Origin: Rhodospirillaceae bacterium
GTDB taxonomy: Bacteria > Pseudomonadota > Alphaproteobacteria > Thalassobaculales > Thalassobaculaceae
DNA length: 64,000 nucleotides
Direction: 5' to 3'
Assembly (NCBI GenBank): GCA_002690995.1
Contig: NZGS01000008.1
Location: 25,086 to 89,085 of the forward strand
The position numbers and the translations under genes were made by a program. Numbering within the stretch: position 1 is the stretch's first letter; each line of letters begins with the position of its first letter. Below, in pieces: positions 17,794 through 29,004 of the stretch. A model generated the notes under the pieces. It was not told the origin of the DNA, ran no database searches, and saw only the letters and a program-made list of their open reading frames with translations.

Positions 17794-18750
17794 ATGCATC
17801 CTGCCCTCTCAGTTATAATCTTCACAAGCTTGTCGGGTGCAGGCTATGGAAGTTTAGCTATTTTAGCAGCTGTAAAGTATTTTGATTTTTTTACGCTTAA
17901 TCCACTTTATGGATTTTTTTCATCTGCGATATCGCTTCTCATCGTTACAGTTGGGTTAATTTCCTCTACAACACATCTAGGTCATCCGCGACGCGCTTGG
18001 AGAGCGCTATCACAGTGGCGCTCCTCTTGGCTTTCAAGGGAAGGCGTTTTCGCAGTTCTCTCCTATTTGCCAGCAGGTGTCTTTTGCGTATCTTTTCTTA
18101 TCCCCACACCTTTTAATTCTATAATCGATATAATCTGTCTATTAACCATCGCGTTTTCCCTTGCTACAGTATTTTGCACAGCAAAAATTTACGCATCACT
18201 AAAGACAATCCGGCAATGGAATCATCTACTCGTTGTGCCAGTTTATCTCATTATAGGACTGTTTGATGGCGCGATTTTTTTAGTGGTTTTGTTAACTATT
18301 ATTGACGGTTTGCAATTTTTTCAGCTTAATTACTTCATTATTTTCCTTGGTGCAGTAGCTGGATTGGCTAAAATCTTATATTGGTGGTCAATCGACAGTA
18401 CCCAAAGCCAGTCTAGTACATCTACCGCAACAGGCCTTGGTTCTTCTAATAAGTCTGTTTCGATGCTGGATGCTCCCACCACTTCCGAAACATTCATAAT
18501 GCGGGAAATGGGATTTGCGATTGCGAGAAAGCACAGTCGCCGTCTGCGCCTTATAACAATCCTTACCCTCTCTATTATACCTATAATTATCATCTTTCTC
18601 ATGACACAACCGATCGCGTTAGTGAGCCCACTGGTACTAGGTATTATTGCAATCGTCTTCTCATACTTCGGAACGATTATAGAAAGATGGCTATTTTTTG
18701 CCGAAGCAAAGCACGTAGCTATGCTCTATTATGGCGCGAGTAAAGTTTAA
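17794..18750 (+). CDS. soeC: Sulfite dehydrogenase membrane anchor SoeC (DmsC/NrfD-like)
   Basis: A 318-residue membrane protein with about eight hydrophobic helices, first segment LSVIIFTSLSGAGYGSLAIL. It belongs to the DmsC-type anchors, which bind quinone and hold the SoeAB module to the inner membrane. The conserved STTHLGHPRRAWRALSQWRSSWLSREG loop is present in pieces around residues 52-80, and a cytoplasmic Ser/Thr-rich loop near 205-225 precedes MREMGFAIARKHSRRLR. It starts 9 nt after soeB and completes the soeABC operon. No terminator is obvious after the stop. Confidence 0.85.
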   Translation: MHPALSVIIFTSLSGAGYGSLAILAAVKYFDFFTLNPLYGFFSSAISLLIVTVGLISSTTHLGHPRRAWRALSQWRSSWLSREGVFAVLSYLPAGVFCVSFLIPTPFNSIIDIICLLTIAFSLATVFCTAKIYASLKTIRQWNHLLVVPVYLIIGLFDGAIFLVVLLTIIDGLQFFQLNYFIIFLGAVAGLAKILYWWSIDSTQSQSSTSTATGLGSSNKSVSMLDAPTTSETFIMREMGFAIARKHSRRLRLITILTLSIIPIIIIFLMTQPIALVSPLVLGIIAIVFSYFGTIIERWLFFAEAKHVAMLYYGASKV

Positions 18751-18756
18751 TTAAGG

Positions 18757-19034
18757 TCAGAAGCTCTTGGGTCGAGCACTATAGAGGCTGGTGTGGTTTT
18801 CGGCACGACTTGGTATGGCCCCAGTTGATGCCAGAGCCGCAAATGCACATATATCGCCAACTTTACTGATGACATTTTCAAGAAACCCAGCGCATATTAT
18901 TTGGCCTATAAAATACCCTGTCGTTACAATGCCGATCTCATAAGTGGAGAATTGCCCAGAAGACATGCGGAGTGCCTCCAGTGTAAAGCAAAGCCCATTA
19001 AAATCATAAATATCAAAAGTTGCCGCTGCGACAT
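18757..19034 (-). pseudogene. Frameshifted N-terminal remnant of an MFS transporter
   Basis: On the complement, an ATG at 19032-19034 opens SQRQLLIFMILMGFAL, a typical MFS helix 1, in one frame. The homology then moves to another frame, LEALRMSSGQFSTYEIG followed by GIVTTGYFIGQIICAG and ISKVGDICAFAALAST, which matches helix 2 and the loop before helix 3 of sugar/drug MFS permeases. After that the similarity ends and a stop follows at 18757. So one frameshift and loss of about 85% of the gene are visible. The remaining 19035-19136 shows nothing I can assign. Confidence 0.65.
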
Positions 19035-19136
19035 AATTTCACTCGAAAAAGCCAAGTTGTAAAAGTAGCGAAATCAAAAGAATAACCCGAAATCAACACA
19101 AACGATCTGTTGTTCGACAAATATAATAATTTAAAT

Positions 19137-21405
<2,269 letters not shown>

Positions 21406-21468
21406 GTGCGAACCTCCGCCCGCGAAAGAATTTACTACCTATTAGTATATAAATTTTCGATTTCCGTT

Positions 21469-21768
21469 TTAGTCTTCAGTGAATTTAACTAAGTCAACTT
21501 CTCCGTGTCTAAATGGAACCCAGTATTTCGTCTCGGGATTATACTGAATACCGTAAATATTTTTACAATAAACCTTAGATATTGGCGTTTCGCCACTCAT
21601 TTCTGACTCGGTTCTAGCGGCATCAACTAGATCAGAGGTCTTGAAATGGTCCGTCCAAGCCTTGGTTGGATCGCTACGCTCATTTTCCTGAAGGTCATTA
21701 ACTTTCATCGCTAATTCCCATGTTTGCTCTAGATCATTCCAAAGATCGTCTAGATATTCTCCCATCAT
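21469..21768 (-). CDS. Small acidic protein of unknown function
   Basis: A 99-residue soluble, acidic protein with a Trp-rich N-terminus (LDDLWNDLEQTWELAMK) and a C-terminal part YNPETKYWVPFRHGEVDLVKF. It has one cysteine (VYCKNIYG) and no membrane segment. I do not recognise the family. The start ATG at 21766-21768 has AAGGAGA immediately upstream (spacing about 5 nt), which is a good reason to prefer it over the ATG 15 nt earlier. It lies upstream of pseC in the same direction, 63 nt from the pseC start, but nothing in it suggests a sugar-modifying role. Confidence 0.65.
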   Translation of the reverse strand: MMGEYLDDLWNDLEQTWELAMKVNDLQENERSDPTKAWTDHFKTSDLVDAARTESEMSGETPISKVYCKNIYGIQYNPETKYWVPFRHGEVDLVKFTED

Positions 21769-21894
21769 GCGTCTCCTTCGCATCAACTTTCAACTGAAGC
21801 CAACCATCGATATATTATATATTATAGTACGCTGGAACAGTTATCAATTCGTTACTTTAAACTAGTTCGTTAAATATAACGCAACTGCTCAACA

Positions 21895-22602
21895 TCAATT
21901 ATCCCACGTCAAATTTATACGCCTGTTTTGTTTTCCTTTATTCTCTATTTTACTTACTTTTATTTTTCCAATTTCCCCAGTGCTCTTTACGTGTGTACCG
22001 CCGCATGGTTGAAAATCAATAGCATCACCTATCCTTATCATTCTCACTTGCCCTGTCCCAGTAGGCGGTTTTACGGACATAGTTCTTGTCAAGTCTGGGT
22101 TTTCTTGAAGTTCCTGATCACTTATCCAAGACGACACAACTGGGTAATTCCTATCGACAATTTCCATTAATTGTTGTGTCAAACGTTCTTTATCTGGCCT
22201 TTCTCCGGGAATGTCAAAATCAAGCCTACTTTTTTGAACCCCTACGGATCCACCTGTTACAGCACCATCTACAATTGAACACAAAATATGAAGAGCCGTG
22301 TGCATTCGCATAAGTGAGTATCGTCGCTCCCAGTCAATATCGATTTTTACATCATCGCCCGCCGATATTGATCCAAGCTTATTGTCGATAAGATGTAAAA
22401 TACCGTCCGTCGACTTTATTGTATTCGTTACGTCCGCTTCAAAAGTATTGTTAGCGATCCTACCTATATCACCCGGCTGACCTCCGCCCTCCGGATAGAA
22501 TACGGTCTTATCTAGAATTAAACCCTCTTCTAGCACGGCCACCACTGTTGCGTCATTAGAGCTCAAATAGGGATCAGACCGGAAGATTTCTGTCGACGTC
22601 AT
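21895..22602 (-). CDS. AlaX-type alanyl-tRNA editing protein
   Basis: A free-standing editing domain, 235 residues, that hydrolyses mischarged Ser-tRNA(Ala) or Gly-tRNA(Ala). The zinc ligands are visible as H101-x3-H105 (HTALHILC) and C200-x3-H204 (CGGTH), with the FYPEGGGQPGDIG loop near residue 35 typical of the AlaRS editing fold. It lacks the C-Ala domain and any synthetase part. The start codon overlaps the end of the threonine-dehydratase gene by 4 nt, so the two are probably translated together. It is the last gene of the run glmM-thiD-dehydratase-alaX. Confidence 0.88.
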   Translation of the reverse strand: MTSTEIFRSDPYLSSNDATVVAVLEEGLILDKTVFYPEGGGQPGDIGRIANNTFEADVTNTIKSTDGILHLIDNKLGSISAGDDVKIDIDWERRYSLMRMHTALHILCSIVDGAVTGGSVGVQKSRLDFDIPGERPDKERLTQQLMEIVDRNYPVVSSWISDQELQENPDLTRTMSVKPPTGTGQVRMIRIGDAIDFQPCGGTHVKSTGEIGKIKVSKIENKGKQNRRINLTWDN

Positions 22603-23603
22603 AGGTAACTTTTCCCTTCACACTTTTCGTTCAACACATCCTGGTAAACTGAATTATCAATATTGCCTCCTGTTAAAATAACTGCGACCCGTTTTGATTC
22701 CACTTTTTGCTTTTCTTTTAAAACTGCCGCTAATGTAGCAGCTCCCGCTCCTTCCGCTACATTGTGCGTATCAGTAAAAAAGCACCTTATGGCAAAACGT
22801 ATCTGACTTTCGGTTACTTCAACAATTCGGCTTACACCCTTTTTGATGATATCTAAGGCAGCGTCGTTTGGAACTCTGCATGCTAAACCGTCGGCGATTG
22901 TATCTGCAGAATTTGTTGAGATTAGTCGTCCGCTTTTTAGAGACAAAGAATATGCTGGAGCATTTTCAGCAACAACCCCAATAATTTCTGTCGTCAAACC
23001 CAGTAAATCTCGAGCCGCTATCACCCCACAAACGCCCGAGCCGAGACCTATTGGAACATAAATAGCATCCAAATCTGAAATCTCTTTAAAAACCTCCCAC
23101 GCATAGGTCGCCACGCCCCTAACTAAAAGAGGATGGAAACTTGGAAACATATGAATATTATCCAATTTTGATAGTTCGGTTGCATATTCGAGCGCCTCTT
23201 GGAAGTCCTTGCCATAAGTTAAAACCTCCGCCCCCTGTGCAACCATAGAACGGTTTTTTTCCTTAGAGTTTCCCTCAGGAACAACAATCTTGGAAGAAAA
23301 CCCTTTGTGAGACGCCGCTGTGGCAACACTTTGCCCGTGATTACCCCTAGTAGCAGCTATGAACTCAAATGACCTATTTCTTTGACCGCTCAAATAGTCA
23401 ACATAAACCAAGCCTCCTCTTATTTTGAAAGCACCAGTAGGAGTATGATTTTCGTGTTTCACCCATACTTCTGTTCCGACTCTTTGCGATAAAAGCGGCC
23501 AATTGTATTGTGGTGTTGGTGGCATGAAATTATAAATTGTACGCGCAACATTCTCCATTTGATCTTGAGTAACAGCAAAATCTTCCATATTCCTATGCCT
23601 CAT
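22599..23603 (-). CDS. Threonine/serine dehydratase-like PLP enzyme
   Basis: A 334-residue fold-type II PLP enzyme without a C-terminal ACT domain, i.e. the catabolic/short form. The PLP lysine is K60 in PTGAFKIRGG, the asparagine loop is ATRGNHGQS, and the phosphate-binding glycine loop is GLGSGVCG. Members deaminate L-threonine or L-serine to the 2-oxoacid; related ones are racemases or dehydratases of hydroxy-amino acids. The ATG at 23601-23603 overlaps the thiD stop (ATGA); an in-frame ATG at 23588 is an alternative start. Neighbouring AlaX edits serine mischarging, so a serine link is possible but speculative. Confidence 0.82.
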   Translation of the reverse strand: MRHRNMEDFAVTQDQMENVARTIYNFMPPTPQYNWPLLSQRVGTEVWVKHENHTPTGAFKIRGGLVYVDYLSGQRNRSFEFIAATRGNHGQSVATAASHKGFSSKIVVPEGNSKEKNRSMVAQGAEVLTYGKDFQEALEYATELSKLDNIHMFPSFHPLLVRGVATYAWEVFKEISDLDAIYVPIGLGSGVCGVIAARDLLGLTTEIIGVVAENAPAYSLSLKSGRLISTNSADTIADGLACRVPNDAALDIIKKGVSRIVEVTESQIRFAIRCFFTDTHNVAEGAGAATLAAVLKEKQKVESKRVAVILTGGNIDNSVYQDVLNEKCEGKSYL

Positions 23604-24430
23604 TTCGCCATCTTGCCAATAGTATGAGCGTGATTAAGCGGTCCATGACCAGCTCCCAAACCTGGCGCTGTGCGTATTGCCTCGAACACATATTTTCTGG
23701 CGCGCTCTGTAGCGATTTGAACCTCAAGTCCCTGAGCAATTCCCGCAGCGATTGCTGACGCGAGAGTGCATCCTGTTCCATGGGTGTGTACAGTTTTGAG
23801 TCGCGGACTGCTGTACAACTTTTCCTCAGATTGAGTAAGCAAAATATCTGTCAACGTATCATCTTTTAAGTGTCCGCCCTTGATCAAGACCGATTTTGGC
23901 CCCATGTCCAATAGGCACTCACCCGCTCGTCTCATGTCATCAACCGACGTTATTTCTATTCCAGCCAAAACTTCTGCTTCAGGAATATTCGGGGTTAGGA
24001 CATGCGCCTTGTGGATTAATTCGTTCTTTAATGCATCTATTGCGCTGGTTTGGAGCAGACTATGTCCACCCTTAGCAACCATCACCGGGTCTATCACAAG
24101 GCTGGAGCTATCCCCAAGGCTCTCAAGAGTATTGGAGATTGTTCTTATGACTTCCGCGTTGTGGAGCATACCTGTTTTTATTACGTCAGCCCCAATATCC
24201 TCCAACACAACAGTCATTTGCTGACGTAAAAATGAAGTAGGTATGTCGAGCACATTAAAAACACCCTTAGTATTTTGGGAAGTTAAAGCTGTGATAGCTG
24301 TAGCGGCAAAACATCCAAGTGCGGTGACGGTTTTAATATCTGCTTGTATCCCGGCACCACCACCTGAATCAGAACCAGCACATATCAAAACGCGGCCATT
24401 CATAGGGTGGGTTCTATTATCTCTCGGCAT
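23600..24430 (-). CDS. thiD: Hydroxymethylpyrimidine/phosphomethylpyrimidine kinase ThiD
   Basis: A ribokinase-fold kinase that phosphorylates HMP and HMP-phosphate in thiamine synthesis. Landmarks: VLICAGSDSGGGAGIQADIKT in the N-terminus, DPVMVAKGGHSLL, VLIKGGHL and the anion-hole/catalytic HGTGCTLASAIA. At 276 residues from the ATG at 24428-24430 it has the normal length; GAGGG ends 7 nt before this ATG and overlaps the glmM stop, so it is the natural start (a GTG 27 nt upstream is less likely). It lies 11 nt after glmM and overlaps the next gene by 4 nt. Confidence 0.93.
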   Translation of the reverse strand: MPRDNRTHPMNGRVLICAGSDSGGGAGIQADIKTVTALGCFAATAITALTSQNTKGVFNVLDIPTSFLRQQMTVVLEDIGADVIKTGMLHNAEVIRTISNTLESLGDSSSLVIDPVMVAKGGHSLLQTSAIDALKNELIHKAHVLTPNIPEAEVLAGIEITSVDDMRRAGECLLDMGPKSVLIKGGHLKDDTLTDILLTQSEEKLYSSPRLKTVHTHGTGCTLASAIAAGIAQGLEVQIATERARKYVFEAIRTAPGLGAGHGPLNHAHTIGKMAK

Positions 24431-24441
24431 TAAACAACCCT

Positions 24442-25797
24442 CTATTTTGCCTCGCACTCGAGCAGTTTTGAGTTGATGTTATCGACGAGTTTAAGCATCA
24501 ATACTTCGTCTTCACTTTCAACCATGACTCTTATCACCTCTTCTGTTCCCGACTTTCTAATCAACACCCGCCCCATTTTACCAATCTGCTTTTCTGCTGT
24601 TTCTGAAATACTTCTCAAGATCGTATCATCAAAATTGCTAGCATCTTTAACTTTTATATTTCTTAATAGCTGTGGAACTGGCTCAAACAAACAAGTTACG
24701 TCACTTATCGGTTTTCCTTCTGTAAGTGCAATGGAGAGAATTTGTAGGGCCGCAATTATACCGTCGCCTGTGGAGGCATAATCACTCAAAATAATGTGAC
24801 CAGATTGCTCCCCACCTAAGTTGAAACCATGTTGCCGCATATATTCTAAAACATATCTATCCCCAACATGAGTTCTACACAATTTTAATCCTTTAGAATT
24901 AAGATATATCTCCAGCCCTAAATTAGACATAACCGTAGTGACAATACCACCACCGTTTAATTCATCAGTTTTGAGCCAAGCATTAGCAAGAGCACCGAGA
25001 ATTTGGTCTCCATCTACAACCTTTCCCTTTTCATCCACTAGGACTATCCTGTCCGCGTCACCGTCAAGCGCTATACCTGCGTGAGCATTGTTGGACTTCA
25101 CGGCTTCTTGGAGGGATTGTGGGGCCATAGCGCCACAATCACGGTTTATGTTAAATCCATCTGGTTCAACACCAAGAGAAATTATGTCCGCTCCCAATTC
25201 AAAAAACACTTTTGGAGCTAATTTATAAGCCGCACCATTTGCACAGTCCACGACAAGTTTTAGGCCATCTAACCGCAAGCCCTTTGGAAAAGTACCTTTT
25301 GCCATCTCTATATAACGGCCGGCAGCATCGTCTAACCGCATAGCACGTCCAAGATGCTTAGGAGACACCTTAACGGAGTCATCAATATCTCTTATAATAT
25401 GCTCAAGACTTAATTCGATTTCATCAGACAATTTAAACCCATCGGGACCGAAAAACTTTAGACCATTATCTTGATAAGGGTTATGAGAGGCGGATAACAT
25501 TACACCTAAGTCGGCCCGTAATGATCTAGTGAGCATAGCGACTCCTGGTGTCACCATAGGACCAACCAAGATCACGTCCATTCCAACGGTTGTGAATCCA
25601 GCTACCATAGCAGATTCAAGCATATAACCAGATAAGCGCGTATCTTTTCCAATCACTGCTAACGGTCTTTGTTTGCCAGACACTGGAGAAAAATAAGTTC
25701 CCGCGGCCATAGCTAAACGCAAGGCTGTCTCAGCCGTTATGGGGTCTTGGTTTACAGTCCCTCGAACCCCATCTGTTCCAAAAAGCTTTCGCACCAT
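24442..25797 (-). CDS. glmM: Phosphoglucosamine mutase GlmM
   Basis: A 451-residue alpha-D-phosphohexomutase that converts glucosamine-6-phosphate to glucosamine-1-phosphate for peptidoglycan and LPS. It begins with KLFGTDGVRG, has the phosphoserine S104 in LSASHNPYQDNG, the metal loop DGDADR, the sugar-binding GGEQSGHI and the phosphate-binding IRKSGTEEVIRVM. All four domains are complete. It sits between folP and thiD in the order usual for Alphaproteobacteria, 72 nt after folP. Confidence 0.96.
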   Translation of the reverse strand: MVRKLFGTDGVRGTVNQDPITAETALRLAMAAGTYFSPVSGKQRPLAVIGKDTRLSGYMLESAMVAGFTTVGMDVILVGPMVTPGVAMLTRSLRADLGVMLSASHNPYQDNGLKFFGPDGFKLSDEIELSLEHIIRDIDDSVKVSPKHLGRAMRLDDAAGRYIEMAKGTFPKGLRLDGLKLVVDCANGAAYKLAPKVFFELGADIISLGVEPDGFNINRDCGAMAPQSLQEAVKSNNAHAGIALDGDADRIVLVDEKGKVVDGDQILGALANAWLKTDELNGGGIVTTVMSNLGLEIYLNSKGLKLCRTHVGDRYVLEYMRQHGFNLGGEQSGHIILSDYASTGDGIIAALQILSIALTEGKPISDVTCLFEPVPQLLRNIKVKDASNFDDTILRSISETAEKQIGKMGRVLIRKSGTEEVIRVMVESEDEVLMLKLVDNINSKLLECEAK

Positions 25798-25869
25798 TAT
25801 TTAATACTTCATTACGATAATCTAATATAAATACTGATTTAACTTGAACTATCAAAAAAAATATAGCAG

Positions 25870-26988
25870 CTAGTAGCCATCATCAACTATAGCTTTATAT
25901 ATTTTTAGCGCTTGTTTTGTTTCTGCAACATCGTGAACTCTCACTATTTGCACCGCCTGGTTGTAAGCCCAAATTGCCATTGCTAGTGAACCCGGCAATC
26001 TTTGTTCGGAAATCTCACCTTCACTTAACACAGCAATAAATGATTTTCTTGAAACTCCAAGTGCAATTGGAACCCCTAAACCGTGGAAAAGACTAAGTCG
26101 ATGAAGTATAGCTGTGTTGTGATCAAGGTTTTTTCCAAAGCCTATCCCTGGATCAACAATCAGATTGCTCTTTGAAAGGCCTGCTTCTAAACAAGTCCTT
26201 ATTCTATGGCGTAAATATTCAAAAATATCGAGAGGTGCAAATTCATAATAAGGCTTATTTTGCATATCAACGGGCGAGCCTTGCATGTGCATAAGAATAA
26301 CCGGAACGTCAAGTTCCTTCAATAAATCGATACTCCTTGGATCCCCAGACAAAGCGGTGATATCGTTAACGATGGATGCACCAGCGGTGATCGCTGCCTC
26401 CATCACAGACGGCTTTTTAGTATCTATGCTAATTGGAACTCCAAATCCCACAACTTCCTTTATAACTGGTATTACTCGCTCTATCTCTTCCTTAGCCCCA
26501 ACTGGTACAGCGCCAGGTTTACTTGACTCACCGCCAATATCTATGATGTCCGCTCCAGCTGCTATAAGACCGTGGGCCTTAGAAATTGCCGACTTTACAT
26601 CCAGATACTTACCTCCATCGTAGAAACTATCGGGGGTAGTGTTCACCACACCCATCAGAAGTGGCGGAGATAAATTTCCAAAGATCTTTTCGGCAGCTTT
26701 ACTGGTTAACTTAAAAATAATATCATCTAAGTCTTCTATACAACCATCGGCTAAGGCCCACTCTCTCGCTTTATCCGTCTCAGTAGTAAAAGCAGTAATC
26801 TTCTCTTCTGTTCTTATTAAGAGTTCCAATTTATCAAAGTGATAGGGCCCCCCTCTCAGCTTTATGGATTGAGCACCATCGTTGATAACGAATTTATCCC
26901 TTTGTAACGAGACGGGACGGGCAAACAAACTGCTTCCGGGAACAAAAAGGCCGCGCTCAGGCGCGGCCTTTTTTATTATATCCATCAT
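25870..26988 (-). CDS. folP: Dihydropteroate synthase FolP with an N-terminal extension
   Basis: The TIM-barrel synthase (folate pathway; condenses DHPPP with p-aminobenzoate) starts at about residue 112 with MGVVNTTPDSF and includes NDITALSGDP, HMQGSPVDMQ and DPGIGFGKNLDHN. About 110 residues precede it, a region I recall from other Rhodospirillales-like FolP proteins (GGPYHFDKLELL). The tandem ATGs at 26983-26988 have only a weak ribosome-binding site. Codons 6-15 form a complete intrinsic terminator (26944-26973). A TTG at 26926-26928 with GGAAG just upstream is a possible alternative start. The gene follows ftsH by 9 nt. Confidence 0.9.
   Translation of the reverse strand: MMDIIKKAAPERGLFVPGSSLFARPVSLQRDKFVINDGAQSIKLRGGPYHFDKLELLIRTEEKITAFTTETDKAREWALADGCIEDLDDIIFKLTSKAAEKIFGNLSPPLLMGVVNTTPDSFYDGGKYLDVKSAISKAHGLIAAGADIIDIGGESSKPGAVPVGAKEEIERVIPVIKEVVGFGVPISIDTKKPSVMEAAITAGASIVNDITALSGDPRSIDLLKELDVPVILMHMQGSPVDMQNKPYYEFAPLDIFEYLRHRIRTCLEAGLSKSNLIVDPGIGFGKNLDHNTAILHRLSLFHGLGVPIALGVSRKSFIAVLSEGEISEQRLPGSLAMAIWAYNQAVQIVRVHDVAETKQALKIYKAIVDDGY
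26944..26973 (-). terminator. Intrinsic terminator inside the 5' end of folP
   Basis: AAAAAGGCCGCGC (26944-26956) and GCGCGGCCTTTTT (26961-26973) are perfect 13-bp arms with a 4-nt loop. Read leftward, the RNA is a GC-rich 8-bp stem followed by five U's, 25 nt beyond the ftsH stop codon, so it fits as the ftsH terminator. It also lies within the folP reading frame. The symmetry would allow termination of rightward transcripts too. Confidence 0.85.
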
Positions 26989-26997
26989 TGTATAGCT

Positions 26998-28923
26998 TTA
27001 ATCACCTAGTTGGGGGTCAGGTTCAAGATCGCTGCCACCTATATCTTGCCCACCAGCTGGGACGGATGATCTTCCCTTTTCTGCGCGTGCATTCTCGTCT
27101 GCAGGTTTATTCCTCGATAGACTATCTCCATTGATAATGCTTTGTATTTCATCGCCAGAAAGGGTTTCATATTCCAAGAGACCGCGAGCCAGCGTCTCTA
27201 GTTCGTTTTTATTATCGCTGAGGATCTTTGTTGCGTCACGATATGCGTCGTCAATTATCCGGCGGGTTTCCTCGTCAATGGACTTAGCTGTCGCATCAGA
27301 GAGATTTTTTGTCTGCGTGACTGAGTGTCCTAGAAAAACTTCTTGTTGGTCAGCCCCATAAGCCAAAAATCCGAGTTTTTCGCTCATGCCCCATTCAGTA
27401 ACCATTCGGCGCGCCATGTCGGACACCATTTTAATATCAGATGATGCTCCAGTAGTAATTTTTTCTTCTCCGAAAATCATATCCTCCGCTATTCGACCAC
27501 CACACGCTACTCGGAGATCAGCATAAATTTTCGCCTTAGAAAGGGATATTCGATCACCCTCGGGTAATCTCATGACCATACCAAGAGCTCTTCCTCGCGG
27601 TATGATTGTTGCTTTATGGATAGGGTCGGAGTCTGGACAGTGGAGAGCAACAACAGCGTGTCCAGCCTCGTGGTAAGCAGTTAGTTTCTTTTCTTCATCC
27701 GTCATTACCATGGAGCGCCTCTCAGACCCCATCATCACCTTATCTTTAGCTTCTTCGAATTCATTCATGAAGACAACTCGTTTACCTTTTCTAGCTGCAA
27801 GAAGGGCTGCCTCATTTACTAAATTGGCTAGATCAGCTCCAGAAAAACCAGGGGTACCTCTTGCTATGGTACGGGCCTCTACATCCGGTGCTAGGGGAAC
27901 TTTGCGCATATGAACCTTAAGGATGCGTTCGCGACCTAAGATGTCCGGATTTGGGACAACCACTTGTCTATCAAACCGACCTGGACGTAATAGTGCCGGG
28001 TCCAACACGTCAGGACGATTTGTTGCGGCTATTAATATCACGCCTTCGTTGGCTTCAAAACCGTCCATTTCAACAAGCAACTGGTTCAGGGTCTGCTCTC
28101 GCTCGTCATTTCCTCCACCCAAGCCGGCGCCTCGATGTCTTCCAACAGCGTCTATTTCATCGATAAAAACAATGCAGGGGGCGTTTTTCTTTCCCTGCTC
28201 AAACATATCTCTTACTCGGCTAGCACCGACCCCGACGAACATTTCAACAAAATCAGATCCGGATATTGTAAAAAAAGGAACGTTAGCTTCACCCGCTATT
28301 GCTCTCGCCAAAAGTGTCTTTCCAGTACCTGGTGGACCAACCAACAGGCAACCCTTTGGAATTTTTCCTCCCAGTCTTTGAAATTTTTGTGGATCCTTCA
28401 AGAATTCAACAATCTCTTCCAATTCCGTCTTTGCCTCATCGATGCCTGCCACATCGTCGAATGTAACGCGCCCCAACTTCTCCGAAAGTAGTTTCGCTTT
28501 ACTTTTTCCAAAGCCCATCGCTTTTCCACCGCCACCTTGCATTTGGCGCATAAAAAATATCCAAACTCCAATGAAAAGGAGCATAGGAAACCAGGAAATA
28601 AGAATTCCTAGTAGTCCTGACATACCTTCTTCTTTAGGAGCTGCAGATATCCTGACACCGCCGCTTCGCAACCTGTCGACTATACCAGGGTCGTTTGGTG
28701 CGTAAGTTGAGAACGCACGCCCGTCATTAAAGTGGCCGTTTATATTGTTTCCCTGTATAGTGACGTCGCTAACCCTACCTTGTTCTACTTCCCCCAAAAA
28801 ATCTGAGAACGCCAGACTGGAGTAGCTACTTCGAGAAGTATTATTCTGAAACAGATTAAAAAGAGCCACTAACAAGACCCCAATTACTATCCACAAAGCT
28901 ATATTTCGGCCGAATTTATCCAC
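26998..28923 (-). CDS. ftsH: ATP-dependent membrane zinc metalloprotease FtsH
   Basis: A 641-residue AAA+ protease with two N-terminal membrane helices (residues about 8-25 and 103-125) around a periplasmic loop, the Walker A GPPGTGKT at 196-203, Walker [11 protein letters not shown], the second region of homology with arginine fingers in RPGRFDRQV, and the zinc site HEAGH. It degrades unassembled membrane proteins and regulators such as LpxC or RpoH in relatives. The start is GTG at 28921-28923 with GAGGA 7 nt upstream. Terminators lie on both sides (28974-29004 and 26944-26973), so it seems to form its own transcription unit. Confidence 0.97.
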   Translation of the reverse strand: MDKFGRNIALWIVIGVLLVALFNLFQNNTSRSSYSSLAFSDFLGEVEQGRVSDVTIQGNNINGHFNDGRAFSTYAPNDPGIVDRLRSGGVRISAAPKEEGMSGLLGILISWFPMLLFIGVWIFFMRQMQGGGGKAMGFGKSKAKLLSEKLGRVTFDDVAGIDEAKTELEEIVEFLKDPQKFQRLGGKIPKGCLLVGPPGTGKTLLARAIAGEANVPFFTISGSDFVEMFVGVGASRVRDMFEQGKKNAPCIVFIDEIDAVGRHRGAGLGGGNDEREQTLNQLLVEMDGFEANEGVILIAATNRPDVLDPALLRPGRFDRQVVVPNPDILGRERILKVHMRKVPLAPDVEARTIARGTPGFSGADLANLVNEAALLAARKGKRVVFMNEFEEAKDKVMMGSERRSMVMTDEEKKLTAYHEAGHAVVALHCPDSDPIHKATIIPRGRALGMVMRLPEGDRISLSKAKIYADLRVACGGRIAEDMIFGEEKITTGASSDIKMVSDMARRMVTEWGMSEKLGFLAYGADQQEVFLGHSVTQTKNLSDATAKSIDEETRRIIDDAYRDATKILSDNKNELETLARGLLEYETLSGDEIQSIINGDSLSRNKPADENARAEKGRSSVPAGGQDIGGSDLEPDPQLGD

Positions 28924-28973
28924 TTAAAAGTCCTCGTATAAACTTATTAACATTGCGTATATGTGAAAATCCC

Positions 28974-29004
28974 AAAAAAAGGCTTTATTAAGTCGAGTAA
29001 AGCC
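28974..29004 (-). terminator. Intrinsic terminator after tilS
   Basis: Leftward, GGCTTTA (complement of 28998-29004) and TAAAGCC (complement of 28981-28987) form a 7-bp stem with a 10-nt loop directly after the tilS stop, followed by seven U's (A-run at 28974-28980). It separates tilS from ftsH, whose GTG is 50 nt further on. Confidence 0.8.

Noticed and set aside
14112-18750. Annotation of the molybdoenzyme operon as formate dehydrogenase, thiosulfate or tetrathionate reductase
   Set aside because: No Tat signal, no selenocysteine/cysteine formate site, no FdhE/FdhD neighbours, and the subunit sizes and motifs agree with SoeABC as recalled from Ruegeria and Allochromatium.
27923-28381. Long open frame opposite ftsH (also similar ones opposite soeA, glmM and suhB-like)
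   Set aside because: They are antisense shadows of highly conserved genes, with biased composition and no ribosome-binding site.
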